Shown: positions 60,060 to 64,000 of the stretch, in pieces
Layout of the letters: each line of letters begins with the position of its first letter
Numbering within the stretch: position 1 is the stretch's first letter
Assembly (NCBI RefSeq): GCF_014397025.1
Contig: NZ_JACJUO010000002.1
Span: forward strand, 1,353,501 to 1,417,500
Length of the DNA stretch: 64,000 bases
Direction: 5' to 3'
From: Ochrobactrum sp. Marseille-Q0166
GTDB taxonomy: Bacteria; Pseudomonadota; Alphaproteobacteria; Rhizobiales; Rhizobiaceae
The notes under the pieces: generated by a model
Database searches by the model: none
What the model saw: the letters and a program-made list of their open reading frames with translations, nothing else
Told to the model about the DNA's origin: nothing
Program-made: the position numbers and the translations under genes

Positions 60060-62281
60060 ACGGCTTTCTCCTGTTGAACGGTTTTGATCGGCGTGAGCGT
60101 GGCAACACGGTTTTCACGCCGCAACCGGCGCTCGCCGACAAGAAGCTGGAAGGTGACAATCACAACCACCATCACCAGAATGAGTGCCGACGAATAGGCA
60201 ATCGCCACACCGAATTCACCATTTTCGACGAGGCCGACAATGTAGGATGTCGCCATGTTGTATTCCGCCGAAACAAGGAAGATTACAGCACTGATCGATG
60301 TGATCGCACGCACGAAGGAATAGACTAAAGCCGCAGTAATCGCCGGTCGCAAAAGCGGCAGGATCACCTTGCGGATCGTGCGGAAACTGCCTGCACGCAG
60401 CGTGAGCGATGCTTCATCAAGGCTTTTGTCGAGCTGGCTCATGGCAGCGATACCCCCGCGCACGCCAACCGGCATATTGCGGAACACGAAGCAGGCAATC
60501 AGGATCAACGCCGTGCCGGTCATTTCAAGTGGTGGCAAGTTGAAGGCCATGATGTAGCTGACACCAATGACGGTTCCCGGAATCGCAAAGCTCAACATCA
60601 GGGCAAACTCGAACACGTTGCGTCCGAAGAAGCGCTGCCGCACGATCAGATAAGCAGTAAGCAATCCGACTGCAGCAGTGAGCGGTGCCGAGATCAACGA
60701 TATTTCCATCGTCGTCCAGAACGAGTTCCAGGCAACGCCGGTCCATGCAAAGCCGCTATCCGTCCATGCCACCGAGAAAGCGCGGCGATAATGGTCAAGT
60801 GTCAGCGAATTATCGAGACCCCATGTGCGCACGAACCCGCCAATCAGGATCATGACATAGACGACAACAGTGAAGACCATCCAAGGAATAACAAGGGCAT
60901 AGACGCCGATCTTCAATCCTTTTGGCAGGCCGGCATGAATGCCGGAATCGCCCTTACCGGTGACGGTTGCAAAGTTTTTGCCGGACAGCCAAAGGCGCTG
61001 TATGAGGAAGGCTGAAAGCGTAAAGCAAAGCAGCACAATCGCCAGAACGGCCGCGCGCGACGGATCGTTTTGCGCACCCACAACGGCAAAGAATATCTCG
61101 GTCGAAAGCACACCATGACTACCGCCAAGCACCATCGGATTGCCGAAATCAGCCATACTTTCGATGAAAGCAATCAGAAATGCATTGGCCAGTCCCGGCG
61201 CCATAAGCGGCAATGAAACACGGTTGAACGTCCGCCAGCGGTCGGCACGCAGAGTTTGCGATGCTTCTTCCATGGAAGGCGAAACACCTTCGACGACACC
61301 GATTAGCACAAGAAAAGTGATCGGTGTAAAGGATAGCACCTGCGCAATCCAGATGCCCGTAAGACCATAAAGCCAGCGACCCGGCTCAATGCCGAAGAGA
61401 TTGGAAATCTGTTCCGTCACAACACCTGCACGGCCAAACAACAGTGTCAGCGCAAGACCAATCACGAATGGTGGGGTTATGATTGGCAGCACTGTAAGTA
61501 CCCGCAAGCCCTTTTTGAACGGAAAGCCTGTGCGGGTTGCGACGAGTGCGAAGGAAAGCCCAAGCACTGTGGAGCCGGTTGCCGTCATCACCGCCAGCCA
61601 TAAAGTGCGCCATGCAACACCACAACGCCCCTCGCCGATCACACAGGCAAGGCTCCAGATAGAAGAATCCTGAATATTGCCAATAAAGCCATCTGGCTTG
61701 AATGAACCGTCAAAATCCTGAACCGAACCTGCAAACATGCTGAAGATCGGATAGAACACAAAAACACTGACGAGAGCGACCAGCAGCGTGATCGAGGATA
61801 CGACGAAGGCATCGCCTTTCATGACGCCACGCTCGGCAAGTCCGAAGGAAAAGATCAGGAGAAAACAAAGGCCTGTCAGGACGGCACCTGCGCCAAAGGC
61901 TGGTTGTCCATCGGCAAGTTGACCGAAAAGCTTTTCGCTTATCATCCAGTTCCAGCCGGTGAAACCGATTGCCAGTCCCTGCAGCGCAAGGAAGCCAGCG
62001 CCCAGAAGACTGGCAGCGATCAGAACAGATGTTCGCTTTTCCGGGCGCATCGCAAAGCGTGCGAAGCCGCAAATGAGCATCAGTACGGCAACAACAGCCA
62101 GCCATGGGCGGCCATAAGCGAATATTTGCAGAATACCGGGACCGTTTTCGGCCTGACTGAAAAAACCTTCAAGCCAGCTGAAACGGAAGAAGCCTTGCTC
62201 GATGCGATACCAGGGCAGGATCAGGAACGCGACCAAAGCAAGCGCCAGAACCAGATCAAGCCGTCGATTGTGTTGTTTCAT
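60056..62281 (-). CDS. ABC transporter permease with two fused domains (AfuB-like)
   Basis: The 741-residue protein has about 14-16 membrane helices. Extra N-terminal helices (LALALVAFLILPWYRIEQGF, WLAVVAVLMLICGFARF) come before two permease halves with EAA loops EEASQTLRADRWRTFNRVSLPLMAPG and DEASLTLRAGSFRTIRKVILPLLRPA. This size and plan match AfuB of Pasteurellaceae-type hexose-phosphate importers more closely than the 550-residue FbpB. It follows the binding-protein gene by 129 bp, containing a stem-loop. Confidence 0.9.
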   Translation of the reverse strand: MKQHNRRLDLVLALALVAFLILPWYRIEQGFFRFSWLEGFFSQAENGPGILQIFAYGRPWLAVVAVLMLICGFARFAMRPEKRTSVLIAASLLGAGFLALQGLAIGFTGWNWMISEKLFGQLADGQPAFGAGAVLTGLCFLLIFSFGLAERGVMKGDAFVVSSITLLVALVSVFVFYPIFSMFAGSVQDFDGSFKPDGFIGNIQDSSIWSLACVIGEGRCGVAWRTLWLAVMTATGSTVLGLSFALVATRTGFPFKKGLRVLTVLPIITPPFVIGLALTLLFGRAGVVTEQISNLFGIEPGRWLYGLTGIWIAQVLSFTPITFLVLIGVVEGVSPSMEEASQTLRADRWRTFNRVSLPLMAPGLANAFLIAFIESMADFGNPMVLGGSHGVLSTEIFFAVVGAQNDPSRAAVLAIVLLCFTLSAFLIQRLWLSGKNFATVTGKGDSGIHAGLPKGLKIGVYALVIPWMVFTVVVYVMILIGGFVRTWGLDNSLTLDHYRRAFSVAWTDSGFAWTGVAWNSFWTTMEISLISAPLTAAVGLLTAYLIVRQRFFGRNVFEFALMLSFAIPGTVIGVSYIMAFNLPPLEMTGTALILIACFVFRNMPVGVRGGIAAMSQLDKSLDEASLTLRAGSFRTIRKVILPLLRPAITAALVYSFVRAITSISAVIFLVSAEYNMATSYIVGLVENGEFGVAIAYSSALILVMVVVIVTFQLLVGERRLRRENRVATLTPIKTVQQEKAV

Positions 62282-62342
62282 ACCTATCCGCTTTTCTGCT
62301 CATTTTTTGCTCATGGCGGGCAAAGTGGACGCAATTATCCGT

Positions 62343-62365
62343 CTCCCGCCGAATGCTGGCGGGAG
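62343..62365. other. Stem-loop between afuA-like and afuB-like genes
   Basis: Perfect 8-bp inverted repeat ctcccgcc / ggcgggag with a 7-nt loop in the 129-bp gap. It is the same kind of hairpin found after the other binding-protein genes in this window. Confidence 0.6.
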
Positions 62366-62410
62366 GGTCGATAACGAAAATGGATTGCTAACCGCAGAGG
62401 CGGTTAAGGT

Positions 62411-63439
62411 TTAATTCGCCTTTGCACCGATTTCCTTGTCCCAGCGGTCAAGGATTTCCTTGCGCTTGGTTGGTTCGCCATAGGTCTTGAAGTCGTAGTC
62501 GATCAGCTTGATATCCTCAAAGCGTGGCGACTCTTTCGGCACTTCGGCATTCTTGTTGGATGGCAGCTGAAAAGATTTTGCATCCTTCATCTTCGACTGC
62601 ACTTCCGCGCTCAGCGCCCAGTCATACCATTTTTTCGCATTTTCAAGATTGCGCGCGCCCTTGATGATCGACATGGAGCCGATTTCATAGCCGGTGCCTT
62701 CGCAAGGCGCGATGGACTTGATCGGGAAACCTTCGGCAGTCATCGCAACCGCATCATGCATAAACACAATGCCGATGCCGTTTTCACCACGCGCAGCTGA
62801 CTTTACGGGTGCCGAACCCGACTTGGTGTATTGGGCCACATTTGCATTCAGCTTTGCCAGATATTCAAACGCCTTCTCCTCACCCATCAACTGGATGAGC
62901 GTTGCCAGCGCCGTATAGGCTGTGCCGGAAGAATTCGGGTTTGCCATCTGAATTTCGCCCTTATAGGACGGATCGAGCAGATCAGCCCAGCAGGCTGGTT
63001 CCTTCAAGTTCTTCTTCTTGAAAATGTCAGTGTTATAGCCCCATCCGAGCGCACCGGCATAAACGCCGACAGTGCGGAACTCCGAGCTTTCTGCTTGCTT
63101 TTTTGCCCAATCCTGCAACTGGTCGAGCATTGGCGATTTATATTCGAGCGTCAGGCCTTCAGAGGCAGCTTGCAGATGCGGATCACCAGTACCGGCCCAC
63201 CAGATATCGGTCTTTGGATTGCGCGCTTCAGCGCGAACTTTGGCATAGGTTTCGCCAGAAGACAGGCGCACCATATTGACCTTGATATCAGTTTCTTTCT
63301 CAAAATTGTTCTTCATCTGCTCGCAGATCACCACATCCGCTGAACAAATGAGATTGAGATTACCAGAAGCCTGTGCCGAAACCGCAAATGATGAAACGCC
63401 ACCGGCAAGTGCCGCGACTGTGAGTGCCCAACGCATCAT
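62411..63439 (-). CDS. AfuA-like sugar-phosphate ABC transporter substrate-binding protein
   Basis: The 342-residue protein has a signal peptide (WALTVAALAGGVSSFAVSAQA) and a mature part starting SGNLNLICSADVVICEQMKNNFEKETDIKVNMVRLSSGETYAKV. Two features fit AfuA: PNSSGTAYTALATLIQLMGEEKAFEYLAKLNANVAQYTKSGSAPVKSAARGENGIGI and APCEGTGYEIGSMSIIKGARNLENAK, with Cys pairs 32/39 (ICSADVVIC). The double-tyrosine iron site of FbpA is absent. AfuA binds hexose phosphates in other bacteria. GGGAGG precedes the start codons at 63439/63436. Confidence 0.88.
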   Translation of the reverse strand: MMRWALTVAALAGGVSSFAVSAQASGNLNLICSADVVICEQMKNNFEKETDIKVNMVRLSSGETYAKVRAEARNPKTDIWWAGTGDPHLQAASEGLTLEYKSPMLDQLQDWAKKQAESSEFRTVGVYAGALGWGYNTDIFKKKNLKEPACWADLLDPSYKGEIQMANPNSSGTAYTALATLIQLMGEEKAFEYLAKLNANVAQYTKSGSAPVKSAARGENGIGIVFMHDAVAMTAEGFPIKSIAPCEGTGYEIGSMSIIKGARNLENAKKWYDWALSAEVQSKMKDAKSFQLPSNKNAEVPKESPRFEDIKLIDYDFKTYGEPTKRKEILDRWDKEIGAKAN

Positions 63440-63610
63440 GATTCCTCCCTATGATCAGCGCCTCCACGCTGCGGCTTTTTGCAAGCCTGTGCACAGTCTT
63501 TGCCTTTTAAGCTTATGTGTCAATCCGCTTTTGTAAATTTCATTCTGAAAATTCCAGAAACGGTCTAATAATTCTGTTTCTGCACAGCCTTGCAACATTG
63601 CGCAAAAACA

Positions 63611-63638
63611 AAAAAGGCGACCCGAAGACCGCCTTTTT
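63611..63638 (-). terminator. Rho-independent terminator of putA
   Basis: Inverted repeat aaaaaggcg / cgccttttt with a 10-nt loop, 21 bp after the putA stop codon and followed by a T-rich tract on the minus strand (ttttttgttttt). It also shields the downstream AfuA operon. Confidence 0.85.
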
Positions 63639-63658
63639 CCAATCAAACTGAAGATCGA

Positions 63659-64000
63659 TCAGCCAATTGCCATCAGGCTGGCATTGCCACCTGCAGCCGT
63701 TGTGTTGATGGAGGTCGAAACCTCTTCAAGCAACCAGCTCAGGCAATAGCAATCAGCGCTCTCAGCAAGCTGCGCGGAAGTTGCTGCCTGTGTCAGCACG
63801 AGCGGGCCTGGAAGAGCTGCCAGCTTCTTGTTGATGTCGATCAGGCGTTCGCCGTCTCCTTCAACAAGCGCACCGGCGAAAGGTGCATCTGCCTGCCACT
63901 CCTTTGTCCAGACGACGCGCGCTGCGACGCTTGAAGGCAAGTCCTTTAGAACGTTGCGCAAGCCTGAAGCCTCGTCGATTACAGCTTCGTTGCCAGTGGC
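63659..64000 (-). CDS. putA: Bifunctional proline dehydrogenase / glutamate semialdehyde dehydrogenase, C-terminal fragment
   Basis: Only the last 113 residues are inside the window; the frame stays open to base 64000. The C-terminus, LVLTQAATSAQLAESADCYCLSWLLEEVSTSINTTAAGGNASLMAIG, contains the NTTAAGGNASLM tail that ends PutA proteins and forms part of the C-terminal domain beyond the aldehyde dehydrogenase fold. PutA oxidises proline to glutamate. The catalytic domains lie outside the window. Confidence 0.88.
   Translation of the reverse strand, partial: ATGNEAVIDEASGLRNVLKDLPSSVAARVVWTKEWQADAPFAGALVEGDGERLIDINKKLAALPGPLVLTQAATSAQLAESADCYCLSWLLEEVSTSINTTAAGGNASLMAIG

Noticed and set aside
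1..64000. tRNA, rRNA, integrase, transposase and attachment-site signs
   Set aside because: None was seen; no tRNA-like cloverleaf, IS terminal repeats with transposase, or direct att repeats could be supported.

Overview
The window looks like a metabolic region of an alphaproteobacterium of the order Rhizobiales, most likely close to Brucella/Ochrobactrum. The evidence is a kinase-aldolase fused iolC inside an iolG / rpiR / iolCDEB locus, a RHE_PE00001-type (DUF1612) gene, rhizobial-type mosaic repeats with the core gcgcatcccgaaaagtg, and the density of ABC uptake operons and minority-nutrient catabolic genes. No rRNA, tRNA, CRISPR array, insertion sequence or prophage was recognised. The genus is an inference from family knowledge; no database was searched.

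Layout. (1) 1-10.7 kb: a minus-strand operon with an M81 (MlrC-like) peptidase, a Dpp/Opp-type ABC importer, two M20 metallopeptidases and the start of a penicillin-acylase-type Ntn hydrolase, facing a divergent IclR regulator; it looks like uptake and hydrolysis of amide- or peptide-like compounds. (2) 10.8-17.8 kb: cell-surface signalling, made of an ECF sigma factor, a FecR anti-sigma factor and a TonB-dependent receptor with an STN signalling domain, plus a divergent large OmpA-family protein with a long coiled coil. (3) 18-22.7 kb: an NtaA/DszA-type monooxygenase, a GNAT-like orphan, a LysR/SDR divergent pair and a DsbA-fold (HCCA) isomerase. (4) 22.8-32 kb: three tandem paralogous amino-acid binding proteins, one fused permease-ATPase, a GNAT acetyltransferase, an M20D deacylase and two flavin monooxygenases. 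This set matches the logic of S-substituted cysteine (for example 2-succinocysteine) salvage: import, N-acetylate, oxidatively cleave C-S, deacetylate.

(5) 32.3-37.3 kb: a FecBCD-type siderophore/heme importer, a TerC/Alx membrane protein with a long structured leader, a DUF442/TIGR01244 protein and a small membrane protein. (6) 37.6-43.2 kb: an FbpABC-type ferric iron importer and a divergent DadA-like FAD oxidoreductase. (7) 43.3-49.3 kb: a copper-type multicopper oxidase with a small Cys/His/Met-containing exported protein, an MHS-family symporter, AhpD, AhpC and an OxyR-like regulator divergent from ahpC that keeps only one of the two redox cysteines. (8) 49.3-58.1 kb: the DUF1612 gene, then iolG, the RpiR regulator and iolC-iolD-iolE-iolB, with a repeated ATTCYATTTT half-site on both sides of the regulator. 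(9) 58.1-63.4 kb: an inositol-monophosphatase-family enzyme and an AfuABC-like sugar-phosphate importer, suggesting that phosphorylated polyols are taken up, dephosphorylated and fed to nearby catabolism. (10) 63.66 kb to the end: the C-terminus of putA.

Start codons were moved inward from the longest possible frame wherever a ribosome-binding site, a signal peptide or a repeat in the upstream part made the longer version implausible; these cases are stated.
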